Positions 1-11,671 of a DNA stretch of 64,000 nucleotides are shown here, piece after piece. How positions within the stretch are numbered: position 1 is the first letter of the stretch; the number at the start of each line of letters is the position of its first letter. The translations under genes were made by a program, and so were the position numbers. The DNA comes from Sorex araneus. Taxonomy: Eukaryota; Chordata; Mammalia; Eulipotyphla; Soricidae. The notes below the pieces were generated by a model. The model made no database searches. It was not told the origin of the DNA and saw only the letters and a list, made by a program, of their open reading frames with translations. The DNA lies in the NCBI RefSeq assembly GCF_027595985.1, contig NC_073303.1, positions 28,047,847-28,111,846 on the forward strand. The letters run 5' to 3'.

Positions 1-110
1 GCTCTGCAGCTTATATGTGCTTCTTTTGTTCAAGTTGGCTATAATAGCGTTTCTCCCAAGTTGCCCCTCATGGAAATTTCTATCTAGATGAGAGTCCATT
101 GCTAGGGTGA
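1..110 (-). repeat. LTR-like repeat fragment
   Basis: A segment around 20-70 (motif ttgttcaagttggct) has counterparts near 30.1 kb and, on the opposite strand, near 35.4 kb. The 35 kb copy carries a polyadenylation signal, so I read the family as LTR-like. The call rests on comparison within this window only. Confidence 0.35.
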
Positions 111-308
111 TTGTCAAGGGGGAAGAGTTGGAATTAACTGATGGTTTTCTTTGAAATTCCTTTTCCTTACCTTTGTTCCTGCTGGGCTTCTCTGTGAAGA
201 GGGATCCAGCCTTCTCTGGTCTGTGCTGGAGTCATGCAGAGGTCTCATTGTGCCTTAGTTGCTGTGTCACAAGATGGGTCCTGATAGCCTTAGGGCTAGT
301 AGTTTATT

Positions 309-894
309 CAATCACAAATCACGAAATCCTGTTGATCGTCTATTTCTCGATTTCTCGAGCGGGCTCAGTAACCTCTCCATTCGTCCTATCCCTGAGATTT
401 TAGAAGCGTCTCTCCACTTGGCCTTCCCAACGATGCCACATTGGAGGCTCTTTCAGGGTCAGGGGAATGAGATCCAGCTTTAACATAAGAATACACCATG
501 GGAAGCTTGTGAGGCTGTCCCATGTGGGCAGGAAACTCTCAGTAGCTTGCTAGTTTCTCCCAGAGGGAGAAGTAGGTTACAAGATATCACACAGCCTCTT
601 TGCAGCCAAGCACTTCTGGGAGCTTGCTTTTAAATCTCTGGATGTTGGCCATTGATGGGATTACACACACCTGGGTTTTTCTGCCTGTACCTTCATGCGT
701 GAGGCTTGTCTGAACATGTGGAGAGGGGCCTTGAGCATGGCTGTGGCTAGGTTCTGGTGGTCTTTCGCCACCGGGAGCTCTGCTTGGGGCAGGGAGGGAA
801 GCTGGAGCCCATCCCCTCTGAGGGGCCCCCCGGGGAAGACAGCCAGGCGCCCGGGGAAGAGACTCTCTGCCAGTAGTGAAAAAAGTGAAGACTC
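309..894 (-). repeat. Repeat C, near full-length copy
   Basis: A 586 bp element flanked by an 11 bp direct repeat, agtagtttatt, at 298-308 and 895-905. Read on the minus strand it starts in a GC-rich segment near 880. It continues through a body homologous to the SINE-B body and ends with a tail around 310-370 that resembles the SINE-B/RTE tail. Other copies lie at 13.6-14.2, 24.0-24.3 and 25.0-25.5 kb. No tRNA-type A and B boxes are evident. Confidence 0.75.
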
Positions 895-959
895 AGTAGT
901 TTATTATTTCCCAGAAATTCCATTGCCATGGTTATGTATGTGCCTGCCTTACTCATATA

Positions 960-1000
960 TATTTGAATATATATAAAAAACATATATATATATATATATA
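960..1000. repeat. AT-rich simple repeat
   Basis: Alternating TA runs follow repeat C. Confidence 0.8.
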
Positions 1001-1084
1001 ATCACAAACTTTAACTGCTTAAGCATCTGAATTTTGCATACAAAGCTTTATTACATTTCTCAAGAACCCACTAGTACAGGAAAA

Positions 1085-1195
1085 ATACACTTTTTCTCTA
1101 ACCAGGGGACCATATGGAGTACTGGAGATCACACTGAGGCTGGCTACATGTAAGGTAAGAAGAGCCTTATTGACTGTACTATTTCTATGGTCCTA
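1085..1195 (-). repeat. SINE-A fragment
   Basis: A diverged, truncated copy on the minus strand. It keeps the ggggaccatatgg core and part of the tRNA-like head. Confidence 0.5.
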
Positions 1196-1654
1196 GGAGA
1201 GATTAAGTAAAAAACCCCACCACATTTATTTTGTTTTCCTTTTACATATATATGACTAGAGCAGTACTTCTGCAAAGCATGCTGTTCTATTCTACCTAGA
1301 TTCCTCTCTTCAGGACTATCAAGATAGTACTGAATTTGAAGAATGTATATATTACAAAAAATAATTTTATTGACTTTTCCCTGATAAATTGTTTTATATT
1401 TTCCTCAACGGGATATTTCATTATCCTTCAGTAACTCAAGTTCTAAAATTTTAAAATTCTGTATGTAAGGATGTGCTTTATAAATTAATTTTGCCATAAA
1501 ATTTCTGACCATTTCATTCTATGCAATAATTAGGTCCTTTATATCTGGGGGATATTATCTTTATTTGCTTTCATTTTCCTCTTCATTTTCTTTGTTTCTC
1601 CTTTTGGTTCTGTTTCTAGTGGCCCTGTAAAGTGGGGCATGAGGCAAGCAGCAC

Positions 1655-1785
1655 TGTAGCACTGTTGTCCCATTGTTCTTCGATTTGCTCTAGCGGGCAC
1701 CAGTAACGTCTCCATTGTGAGACTTGTTACTGTTTTTGGCATATCGGATACGCCACGAGTAGCTTGCCAGGCTCTGCCGATGAGG
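1655..1785 (-). repeat. SINE-B fragment (3' part)
   Basis: A minus-strand copy of the SINE-B body and tail. It has the reverse complement of the gcccgctcgagcaaatcga tail and of the tatgccaaaaacagtaac block. Confidence 0.8.
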
Positions 1786-1914
1786 CAAGTAAAAGAGAAA
1801 AATGGTGCTTCTACCTCACTGCTCAACCCACCTTGGTCACCAGCTTTGGGGAAATACCTGGCCTAGATCAGGTCAGTCCATACCTCAGCGCAGGAATTCT
1901 AGTTCCATTGCCTT

Positions 1915-2110
1915 TCATCACAGAAAGGAATTTCAGGAGGAGGTTAAATAGAGGAGCAAAGTGATTTTTATCAAAAAAAACTTTGCTTACAGAGATGTGG
2001 GAGAAGATAAAGAGGGGGAATGTGTTCAAGAGAGCACACAGGCTTCTTCAGAGTGGAAATAAACCAGGAAAGAAATATAGAGAAGATGCAGGTGAAGCAG
2101 GAGAGGCGTG
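1915..2110 (-). repeat. LTR-like repeat fragment
   Basis: Contains agaaaggaatttcaggag, which is also present at 29.73 kb and, inverted, at 35.69 kb. The remainder is diverged and purine-rich. Confidence 0.4.
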
Positions 2111-2345
2111 GGTCTGTGTGCTTGCTCGCGATTCCCAAGAATGAAAATATTGTGTAACAAAGATGCTCAGACTAAGTTACTGGAAGGTAGTAAAGCTTAT
2201 TGGAAATTAGAAAGAAAGGAAGCTCCCCATGTGGGGAGGAATTTAATATAGGATGAAGTTAAACGAGAATTTTGTATGAGTCCTTTTAAAGGCTCCTTGC
2301 ATTCTTTATCAGTTGGCAAATGTTTCAAAATATGCCAGAAATTTC

Positions 2346-2588
2346 TGTCACTGTCACTGTCATCGAGTTGCTCATCGATTTGTTCAAGTGGGCACCAGTA
2401 ACGTCTCTCATTGAGAGACTTATTGTTACTGTTTTTGGCATATCCAATAAGTACGGGTAGCTTGCCAGGCTATGCCACGCGGGCTCGATACTCTCGGTAG
2501 CTTGTCGGGCTCTCCGAGAGGGGCGGAGGAATCGAACTCGGGTCTGCCGAGTGAAAGGTGAACGCCCAACCGCTGTGCTATTGCCAAT
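2346..2588 (-). repeat. SINE-B, near full-length
   Basis: On the minus strand: tRNA-like A box (tagcacagcgg), B box (gttcgattcc), the duplicated gcaagctacc body, and a tail ending in gtgacagtgacag repeats instead of poly(A). Confidence 0.9.
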
Positions 2589-2589
2589 T

Positions 2590-4135
2590 ATAACAATATC
2601 TATTGTCTAAATCTTGCCAGGTATTATTGCCCATTGTCATAGTTTCTCTGTCAGCATAGGCTCCAGGGCAGAGTTTTATGTTCTTGGAAAACTACCCTGG
2701 ACTGCTGAGACAGAACCTTGGGGATGGGATGTGTATCAGGTTGATGGAGGGGAGATGGAACATCTGGAGAGAGGAAACTCTGACTTCCTTTTTCACTGGC
2801 AAGAGGAAACTGAGGCTTCCTCTTTCAGAGACAAGCAAGAGAGCTATGTGTTCAAGAGAGAATACAGGCTTGAAGAACAAGTCCCAACTGACTCTCGGGA
2901 TGAGCTCCTATACAGTCCTTCCAGATGAATTTTTCTGGAGTTTTGCATACTTAAAAGTTTTGGGCATTGTCTCAGGAAAGCCTTACTCTGTTGTGATGGG
3001 ACAAGATAACTATTAAACTTAGTTAAATGAATTAAGATAGACAGGTTGAGGAGAAGGGCGGATGAGTGGTTATGGGGCCTTTATTTCCCAGAAAGCTGGC
3101 ACTGTGTATGGAAAGTTATCCTAGTAGGGATCTTATAGCCATGTTACTTGAGCTACTACTCTCAGAGACAATTTCCTTGAGATAAGCCCATTTCAGAGAA
3201 TTTTGCCCCCTCAATCATTTACCCTCCTTGCCACCTCAGTCACATTGTTTCTATAGACATGTAAAAGCTTAACCTGGTTAGATTAGCATGGATAGAAAGT
3301 AGTTGCAAATGATTGCCCTTGTTTTCCCAATGATAGTTAGTTTTAGACAATAAATATGGAATGTAGTGAAGAATCTGGGATTCTCAGTCCAGGAGGCTGT
3401 GAGCCCTCTGACCCTTCTTACGTCTGTCTTGTTTTAATTCTTGTAGCACTGAAGCTTCACCTGGGTCTGTCCAGTTTTGTTCACTGTTGTTGGCCTTCTC
3501 AAAATCTCATCTACTGAACTGGTGATGAACTCTTCATAATCATAGACTTTTCTATAACTTCTCCCTTTTTTGAGGGGCCCACTCCCCCTCTTCTGGATGA
3601 AACTTGGGTTTCTGCATCTGGGTAGTGCACAGTTTCTCCTCTCCAAAGAGTTCAAGATTTGTATGTTAAATTGATGTGTTTTTCATTCCTTTGGGCTACT
3701 CAGGGCTATATAATTTCTTCTTAAAAGTTATTCCCCTAAAGTACCTGGGAGAAGGCTATCTATTTTCATATAATAGTTCTGTCATTTAATGTTAAACTTC
3801 CAGAGTCTATTCTCTGTATATTTTCTATCCTACATTGAATTTCTTTGTCTTTTAAAACATTCTTTAATTTGTTGTTATAATATTCCAAAGTTTCTATTTA
3901 ATTATCATTTTATAGTAATTTTAATAATATATTTTAATAGACATAATATATTTAACTTCTAAGAATTCCAAATAAAAATACTTCAATTAACTTGATTTTA
4001 CATTAACTTTATTAAGTCTGTGATAATTTAGATTTTATTTCATTCTCATTTTCTCTTTAATATGGCAAGATTTTTCTTATTTTTTTAACGATTTTCAAGT
4101 CTTTTCTAAACCTACCAAAATAAGTTTGCTTCTGC
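2590..4135. other. Spacer without recognised gene
   Basis: No class II exon or familiar repeat identified. An AATAAA near 3350 is followed by a segment that could be the end of an old LTR; this is weak. A 73-codon minus-strand frame at 3434-3655 has no match I recognise and no gene context. From 3800 to 4130 the sequence is AT-rich. Confidence 0.4.
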
Positions 4136-4139
4136 ACAA

Positions 4140-4265
4140 TGCTTTTTTTTTTGTTATTTGGGTTCATGTCTGGCAGTGCTCAGGGCTTAGTCTGCTCTAC
4201 ACTTAGGGGTTATTCCTGGAGGACCACATGGGGTGCTAGGGTCAAATTTAGGCTGGTCATGTGTT
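4140..4265 (-). repeat. SINE-A, diverged
   Basis: Starts with a T-run (A-tail on the minus strand), then the gtgctcagggctta and ggaccacatggggtgct blocks. The tRNA head is mostly lost. Confidence 0.65.
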
Positions 4266-4897
4266 TATATAAATTAAATGAGCAATTCCTTTATAAATCA
4301 GTATTCATTTTTACCTTTTTAAAATGAATTCTTCAGAGTTTATCATATGTTTGTGGAATTGTTGCATATATGTGCATTACCTCCCTGTAGTATAAGTTCC
4401 TTGAAGACAATGGTTATATTTGTTCTCACATTAATCAAAATGTATTTATCACAAAGCTTGTACTCAGTGATTATTTTGCATTATTGATCATATATTGATC
4501 ATATATATAGAGAAAAATATATTGTATATTATATAATGAGTCTATTACATATATTTATAACATTTTTTTATTTAGTCCTGTCGACAATAAAGCAATTTTG
4601 CTGTTGTTGCTTCTGCTGTTACTACTACTTTCCTCTTATCCCTTGTACACACAAATATCAGGGTTACATTTCTAAGCAGTTTCTATAGTCCAGAGGAGTA
4701 GTTTTGCACTTGGGTTTTCCAAAATGTGATTGAAAAAAAAAACAAGGAAAAAACTTTAAAAAGCAAGATAACTTTAAACAGAAATGATTTCTGCTTATAT
4801 ATTTTAGGTTTCCAGAAAAATTGATTTTTCTTTTTATATTAAATTTCAATTACATATATTAGGAGGCAGAGCAAGTACTGTGAATCTATAGTTCAGG
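4266..4897. other. AT-rich spacer
   Basis: No gene or repeat unit recognised. It contains TATA-rich runs near 4500-4560. Confidence 0.4.
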
Positions 4898-5036
4898 TGT
4901 TTTTTTGTTTTGTTTCGTCTTAGGGCCACAAATGGCAATGCTCAGGGGTTACACCTGACTCTGCACTCAGGAATCATTCCTGCTGGCTCAGGGGATCATA
5001 TAGTACATCCTACACTCTGTACTATTGCTCTTGATC
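4898..5036 (-). repeat. SINE-A, diverged
   Basis: A minus-strand copy with T-rich start, the gctcaggggttacacctg block and a degenerate tRNA head. Confidence 0.75.
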
Positions 5037-5200
5037 CTCAACAGCTCATTTTTAACAGTATTTAATTCATTGGCAGTTTAAAAAACTATCTACTTAATCT
5101 TATATAGACACAGGGCTATTTGGAGGATAGCCTTAGAAATCACATCTCATTCAAAAATATTTTATTACTAAGATAGAAAATGTTATGATGTTGTAGAACT

Positions 5201-5452
5201 GGGCTGGAGCAATAGCACAGCAGTAGGGCATTTGCCTTTCATGCAGCCGACCCGTGTTCGATTCCTCCGCCCCTCTCGGAGAGCCTGGCAAGCTACCGAG
5301 AGTAACGTGCCTGCATGGCAGAGCCTGGCAAGCTACCCATGGTATATTGGATGTGCCAAAAACAGTAACAAATAAGTCTCACAATCAAGAGATGTTACTG
5401 ATGCCCGCTTGAACAAATCGATGAGCAATGGATGACAGTGACAGTGACAGTG
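5201..5452 (+). repeat. SINE-B, full-length with TSD
   Basis: A complete copy: tRNA-derived head, duplicated body, RTE-type tail and gtgacagtgacagtg repeats. Flanked by gtagaact at 5193-5200 and 5453-5460. Confidence 0.92.
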
Positions 5453-5867
5453 GTAGAACTACATTATTATCTTACCTGAAATTAGGCACAGAATTTCTTA
5501 ATATAGCCAATGCTGTTTTTCTAATTAGCTCACAATTTTTTAAAACTGTTGTTTAAATATAAGATTAAACAAACAAAAAAAAGAGTTCTAAAAGGAAGCA
5601 TGACAATAGCTAATAAAATCAAATCAAACCCCAGAGGGCAATGCAATGTAACATCATCTAAAAACCTTGGGATGAGGTTTTTAATGCAGGCTATGTTGAA
5701 ACTACTAAACTTGTAGTTACTTACAAGGAAGTATATTTCTTTGCTTCTATCTTGATGGTAAACTCCCTTAACTACTACTGACCTTATCTACAAAAATCAA
5801 TTGTAAACAAACTAGTGAAGGAAGAGAGTAACTGCAGAATCATGTGTGCGTGCTAAGAGAGTGTGTG

Positions 5868-5985
5868 GAACACAACCAGCAGTGCCCAGCGGCCCCGCCC
5901 TAGTGATAGCTGAGCTGAGGCCCAGAACAAACTGGGGTCAGCTACATGCAAGGCAAGTGCCTTCACCCGGTCCCACAGAGATCTT
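5868..5985 (-). repeat. SINE-A, old copy
   Basis: The reverse complement reads gcacttgccttgcatgtagc followed by a degraded body. This is the tRNA-head signature of the family. Confidence 0.55.
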
Positions 5986-6389
5986 CTTGAACAAGCAAAA
6001 ACAAAGGTCTCTATGCTAGAGCCCGTCCTGGAGGGAGCAGCTTAGGAAAGACACAATGGTGTGTATGTAAAACCCAAACAAACGTGTGCTACTTTTGGTA
6101 CATCAGTGGGCTAGAGTATAAGAGGTCGAGTGATGTCGGTGGACCCCACAGGTGGCTCATATGAGTCAGGGAGGAGAGAAGGACGGTCACCTTTTCCCAA
6201 TCCACCTCCGCCACCCAAGACCCACTGGGAAGACTAGGACCGGTAAAGTCTGTGATGAGTTTCTGCTCGGCACATGCCTGAGCCCTGCCAGCCCCACCAG
6301 GTGGTCGTCAGGCCACACTTGAAGTCTGCTTGGTTTTCCAGGTTTGGGAATTGATCCCCACCACCTGATTTCTTCAGGTGCCATGGACT

Positions 6390-6685
6390 CAGGGACTGGA
6401 GTGATAGCACAGTTGGTAAGGCGTTTGCCTTGCATGTGGCAGACCTGGGTTCAATTCCTCTGTCTCTCTTGGAGAGCCCAGCAAGCTACCAAGAGTATCC
6501 TGCCCACATGGCAGAGCCCAGCAAGCTACCGAGAGTATCCCGCCTGCACTGCAGAGCCTTCAAGTTACCGCGGTGTATTCGATATGCCAAAAACAGTAGC
6601 AGCAAGTCTCACGATGGAGACATTACTGGTGCCTGCTTGAGCAAATTGACGAACAACGGGACAACAGTACGACAGTGCAATATTA
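6390..6685 (+). repeat. SINE-B with an extra body unit
   Basis: The head has an A box (tagcacagttgg) and a B box (ggttcaattcc). The gcaagctacc body unit is present in an additional tandem copy at about 6473-6560, making this copy longer than others. The RTE-type tail is at 6620-6680. Confidence 0.88.
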
Positions 6686-6754
6686 AATGGGTCTGAAATA
6701 TAAGATCCTGGTTAACCTTGAGATAAAAGGAAAAATTGCAGCAAAAAGACCTTT

Positions 6755-7079
6755 AAAGTGTGTGGAGGGGCATTTATTGCTTCCATGGAGATATCATAGC
6801 AAATGTAGAATTAGGGAGTTCAGTAGAAAATCCAAGTGATTCTATAATAGGTAACAAATGAGTGAAAAACTCAAGAGGTGGTGAAAACTATAAAGATCAT
6901 GTGAGTTTTTGGCTAATAGAGCACTTTAAATACCGAAGAGTTGAGAGAAGAGGTGTTGGAGTAAGCAACTAAGGAAACATGCTAAGTAAGTATTTTTGAA
7001 TACTTTTTTTGAAGTGAAAAATAAAGTAGAACTAGGTCATCTAGCGTTTCCACTCTTCCACTCTTGGAGATTATCAGGC
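6755..7079 (-). other. DQA: DQA exon 5 (3' UTR)
   Basis: Begins after the acceptor ctgttgcag with GCCTGATAATCTCC. The DQA pseudogene has the matching block near 44.31 kb, which supports the exon boundary. No coding sequence. The 3' end is set only by the AATAAA. Confidence 0.6.
6773..6778 (-). terminator. Polyadenylation signal of DQA
   Basis: AATAAA on the minus strand, about 300 nt into the 3' UTR exon and followed by a G/T-containing stretch. It is the first canonical signal downstream of the stop codon. Use as the cleavage signal is inferred. Confidence 0.6.
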
Positions 7080-7265
7080 CTGCAACAGAACAGACATGAG
7101 ATTATTGCATCCCGGGGCACTCCTGTGCCATAATCAGATCTTTTTCCAATTCTGCCACTTTTCAACCACATTTGTATCCGCAACCTTCTCCTGCTTTTCT
7201 CCCTCTTGAACTTTCTCTCCAGGTCTAACAAACCTGCATATTTACCTTTTCTTCCATGATGTGAT

Positions 7266-7420
7266 TTACAAAGGCCCTTGGTGTCTGGAGGTGGCACTTG
7301 AACGCAGGCCTTGGATAATGAAGACAGTGCCCACCATGATGCCCACAAGGCCCAGAGCCAATCCCAGAGCACAGACCACAGTTTCTGTCAACTCTGACAT
7401 GGGAGTTGGAATCTCAGCTT
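7266..7420 (-). CDS. DQA: DQA coding exon 4: connecting peptide, TM, cytoplasmic tail
   Basis: The 155 nt coding part ends in TAA at 7266-7268; the exon continues in UTR to a gtaaat donor at 7245. It encodes EIPTPMSELTETVVC followed by one transmembrane helix with the glycine pattern G-LALGLVGIMVG typical of class II alpha chains. These glycines are known to mediate pairing with the beta-chain helix. The short tail ends RHQGPL, as in DQA proteins. The acceptor is ttttacag. The phase matches exon 3, giving a split GAA codon. Confidence 0.95.
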
Positions 7421-7656
7421 CTGTAAAAGAGAAATATAAGGGGGGTCAGAATATAATGTTTTCCTTTGCAAGAGGGTGGGATGGGGTAGGGAGGGACTCA
7501 TTGTACAAAGACTTGGGAGATTGAATTTAGGAAGTGTTTTATTTTGGAAAAGCTTGAAATGATGAGGTCAAAGTCTGAGAATTAGGGGTCAAAATGCAGA
7601 ATATTCTGGTACTGAGAGAAAAGTCAGGGATCAAGTATGCTTAAAGTCATACCTAC

Positions 7657-7938
7657 CCCAGTGTTTCAGAAGTGGCTCATCCAGGCCCCAGTGCTCTATC
7701 TTGCAGTCATAAATATCATCAGCAGAAGGGAGAAAGGTGAGGTAACTCATCTTAGAGAAGGAGTGATCATTATTGGGGTGGAAGCTGGTTTCAGCAACAC
7801 CTTCCATGACTGGTTGCTTATTTTTCAACCATGTAATGTTGATCACAGGAGGGAAGATGTTGTCCACAAGACAGATGAGGATGTTGGCCTCACCCAGCAT
7901 CACAGGAAACTTGGGGAACACAGTCACCTCAGGAACCT
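7657..7938 (-). CDS. DQA: DQA coding exon 3: alpha-2 immunoglobulin domain
   Basis: A 282 nt exon, exactly the classical alpha-2 length. It encodes [16 protein letters not shown], then the first Ig cysteine in [13 protein letters not shown], a glycosylation sequon (NIT), and the second cysteine in [15 protein letters not shown]. This is the C1-type Ig domain that contacts CD4 and the beta-2 domain. The acceptor is ccaccacag and the donor gtaggt. It is open throughout and joins exon 2 by a split AAG codon. Confidence 0.96.
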
Positions 7939-8375
7939 CTGTGGTGAGGAAACAGTACTGAATAAATTATGAATAAATCTTCCCTGAAGTTCCAGATTCT
8001 ACCAAGGGAAAACCCACCAACTCCCATTTCCCCAGCTAAGAGCTCTTCTTTTCCTTATGCTTGTGAAACTATGTACACGGCCTGTATTTTATACCTGAGC
8101 CCTTGTCTTTGTAGGCAAGGTAGGAAATCTATGACATCTCTCTTTGAAGGAGTCAAGGATTGTGTTATGGGAAGTAAAATTCCTTATATTGCTGGGAATA
8201 TATGATTTGTGAGGTGGGAAAGGATGAAGTTTCCATAATAACTATGAGACAACCTTGTAACTCCTTGGATAGGAGAGAGAGCTTTATTGGAAAGTGAAGA
8301 ATATGTATTCCTAGGAATAAGGGAATGAGATCTGTAATAAAGAGTAAAATTCAATAATAGGAGTTAAACACCTAC

Positions 8376-8624
8376 TATTGGTAGCAGCAGTTTGATTGGA
8401 GTATTTAATCAGAAGATCTAAGTTGAATTTTGCGACATTTATGTTTCTCAGTGCAATCTGTGGGTCAAAACTTGTGAATTGGCTAAACACAGGCAGCTTC
8501 CAGACTGTTTCCTTCTTCTCCAGATCCACGTAGAATTCCTCGTCTCCATCAAACTCATGGGTGTACTGGCCAGAGGGTCCATAAGAATGGTAGACATTTG
8601 TGCCATAGGAGGCAACATGGTCAG
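8376..8624 (-). CDS. DQA: DQA coding exon 2: alpha-1 peptide-binding domain
   Basis: A 249 nt exon, the length known for DQA. It begins CTGACCATG after the acceptor catcag and ends before a gtaggt donor. It encodes [20 protein letters not shown], then [20 protein letters not shown], and the alpha-1 helix through NQTAATN, a glycosylation sequon. The [20 protein letters not shown] helix residues are as expected for a groove-forming chain. No stop or indel. Confidence 0.96.
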
Positions 8625-8762
8625 CTGATGAGTGTGGGCAAGGAGTGGGAAGACAGAAGAAACAGGGAGAGAAAAAGAGTCTTTAAAGCAAGTGACAGAA
8701 CATATTGACTTTCACACATTGTGGGATTCATCTTTAGAACAGTCTCTAGATGAAACCTCCAA

Positions 8763-9180
8763 CTCTTTATTTATTTATTTTCTGACTTACAAGCTTTTGT
8801 GATTACATTTCAGTCATACAATGATAGAGTACCCATATCTCCACCAGTGCCCATTCTCCACCACCAATGTTCCCAGTATCCGTCCCACCACCCCACCCCA
8901 TCTCTTCCCCTTCCTCTGTGGCAGGCACATTCCCTTTTACTCTCGCTCCTTTTGGGTGTTATGGTTTGCAATACAATTACTAAGTGGCCCTCATGTTTGG
9001 TCCATAGTCAACTTTCAGCACACATCTCCCATCCCCAGTGAGCACTCCAAGCATCATTTAGTTGATGATCCCTTCTCTATCCCAGCTGCCTTTTCCCCCA
9101 GCATGTGAGGCCGGCTTCCAGGAATGGTCCTCTTGGCCCTTATCTCTACTATTCTTGGGTATTAGTCAGCTATTCCTTCA
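8763..9180 (-). mobile_element. L1 3' UTR fragment in DQA intron 1
   Basis: The sequence runs from a T-rich stretch through gtgattacatttcagtcata and ccagtgcccattctccacca to gtttgcaatacaatt. It is shared with the L1 3' ends at 17.9, 20.0 and 44.4 kb. It lies within about 140 bp of exon 2. Confidence 0.85.
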
Positions 9181-9456
9181 CTGTGTGCATGTGCTTAACT
9201 CAGTGTTTTATACATCATAAGTTTATGAAGATTCTAATGACAAGGAAGAAGAAACAAATTACTGTAGTTTTGGCTTTCTTCACCAGACATCGAATTTATT
9301 TTCTTCTGTTTCATAATTTTACCTTTCACTTACTTTATAGATTAATAAGTTGCTAATTTTGGTTCCTTTCCTGTCAGAAAGGTTCAGAAGAGCATTTCTA
9401 TACATAAGAATTCTCTGCTCATTTTTTCTTCTTTTTTTTTTTAAAAAAAGAAGTGA

Positions 9457-9645
9457 TGGGCTAGAGCAATAGTATGGTGGGTTGGGTGTTTATGTTGGTT
9501 TGATCCCTGGAACCCCATATGTTTCCTTGAATACCACCAGGAGTGATCCCTGAGCATAGAACAAGGAGTAATTCCAGAGTACTGCTGGGTATGGTCCAAC
9601 CCGCCCCCCCCCCCAACAAAACAAAGCAAAACAAAAAGAGGTGAG
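9457..9645 (+). repeat. SINE-A
   Basis: Diverged plus-strand copy: gggctagagcaatagta head, a C-run, and an A-rich tail with AACAAAACAAAGC repeats. Confidence 0.8.
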
Positions 9646-9654
9646 ATAACATTG

Positions 9655-10555
9655 AAAATGTATGCATTTAAATTAGATATCTTTATTTTCTACAATGTGG
9701 CCATCACCAAAAGCCTAGTTTTTATCCACCACCATACAATTGGCCCCCTTTATCCGTTTTACTAGGGTCTCCCCCATGATCCCAGAATGCAGAAACAACC
9801 AACTTGAAAGACACATGACCTCTACCTTCATTGCAACATTATTTGCTACAGACAAAATATGGAACCAATCTAAATATAAATATCATTTTATCTTATTTTT
9901 CTAAGGAATCTCACTTATTAAAAAGTTCTGTGTTGCATGATATTAGAACATTTATATAATAATAACATGCAATAACATGATGATATTACAAAATTATGTA
10001 CACAGTAATTCTAAGATCCTTCTGAGAACAGTCATTCTTAGGGAATCTGACTACTTCTGAAATAAAAAAAGAAATCTTTATTAGGTTTTAGAATTCTGTC
10101 ATTACTTACCTCTTTTCTTCACTCTCTAACCCTTATCTTTCTCTCTTTTCTTGGAAGAAGTTACTTAATTTCTCTTCTACTTACAATTAAACCCTAATAT
10201 TAATTGAAAGTCTGAGGTAATGGACAATGTGCTTGTTGAGGCTATCAAAGAGAGCTACACATTATAGTATGACTCCACCTAGTGAATCTGACTGGACAAT
10301 TTATTTTCAACACACTTATAAGCCATTCCCTCATTTGTTTTTATTTACTGAACACCAAAAAGATGCCAGGCATTTAGAAAGTAAAGACACAAATCAGCAT
10401 GGTCTTGTATCAAGTTGTTCACTAGATCGTGCAAGAATTAGGAATACAGGAAAAAGTTATGTGTTATGTGTTGAGTTCTGTAATGGGACTATAGACAATT
10501 TTATACAGTCAATAAATAGAATAGATGCCTCTACTCTATTTGAACTATTTGTATT
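9655..10555. other. DQA intron 1 segment, old repeat debris
   Basis: 9660-9850 resembles an old L1 3' end (caccaccatacaattggccc). The rest is AT-rich, with no exon recognised. Confidence 0.35.
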
Positions 10556-10559
10556 ATAT

Positions 10560-11345
10560 CTATATACTAATAGAATTCAAAGAGAAATACACAGATGGTC
10601 AATAGGCATATGAAACTGTGCTCATCATCACTGGTTATCAGGGAGTGCAGATCAAAATGACAAAGAGATAGTCACCTTACATTAATGAGATTGGCCTGTA
10701 TCTAAACCAAGCAGATTCATTGTCTTAAATAACAGTAGGGAGAATCTAAAAAAAATCAGGATTCCCTCTTCTTGATATATATTCCAAAATGCAAAATTAA
10801 GAATTCAAGAAGGGGCTGGAGAGATAGCACATTGGGTAGGGCGTTTGCCTTGCACACGGCCGACCCGGGTTCAAATCCCAGCATCCCATATGGTCCCCTG
10901 AGCACAGCCAGGGTAATTCCTGAGTGCAGAGCCAGGAGTAACCCCTGTGCATTGCCAGGTGTGACCCAAAAAGCAAAAAAAAAAAAAAAAAAAAAAAAGA
11001 ATTCCAATCTTTAAAAAAAAAAAAAAGAATTCAAGAAGATATATGCATATCTATGTTCATTAAAGTACCATTTGCAGTGCCAAGATCTGGAAACAATCCA
11101 AGTGTCAAACAGCAGATGAGAGGACAAAGAAATTTCAAGGGAATATAGGATAGAAAGTGAAAACAAGCTGAAATTCTGCTAACAGAATTGAGTCTGCCAT
11201 GTGGAGATTAGGGAGGTTGGGATAAAGGGAAAGAGGGGAGAAGATAAGAAGGGACCTAAGGAGAGTGGTAGAGAGATATTAACGTTCTGTTGACAAATGT
11301 GGTGCAGTAACATCTATGAATAAAGCACACATTTTAATTGTGCTT
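10560..11345 (+). mobile_element. Old L1 ORF2 C-terminal fragment
   Basis: Plus-strand similarity to the L1 ORF2 end. gatcaaaatgacaaagaga at 10650 and tggaaacaatccaagtgtc at 11088 match positions of the same elements seen inverted near 18.6-18.9 kb. Split by the SINE-A at 10813. No open frame remains. Confidence 0.65.
10813..11024 (+). repeat. SINE-A, young-looking, with TSD
   Basis: Near-consensus: ggggctggagagatagcaca head, B box region gacccgggttcaaatccc, gtgacccaaaaagc end and a long A-tail. Flanked by aagaattcaagaag at 10799-10812 and 11025-11038. Confidence 0.93.
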
Positions 11346-11671
11346 TAAATCATGATATCTCAAATAATAACAACATACCAAAAGCCAAAAAAATACAAAT
11401 CTTTCAGCTACCAAACTATGTTATTCTTTCAAGTTTCTTGATAATTAAAGGTGTCTGTTTTTTTTGTGCTAGTTTCTAGGATTTCCCAGGCATAGTTAAT
11501 TCGTTCTTAACATTCTGGAACTTTAATTAGGAACTCTTTTGCGAAGCTTCCTAGTCAGGTTTTTTGCCCATCCTTTAACATCCTCTATTTCTCATCTAGC
11601 TCACTTCCCTGCACAGCATGACCCTCTTCACGGGTTATTTAAAGGGTCATCCATTAAGACCTCCTATCTTT

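Noticed and set aside
3434-3655. 73-codon minus-strand frame with a protein-like look
   Set aside because: No family recognised, no promoter or splice context, single short frame. Kept only as a remark in the spacer entry.
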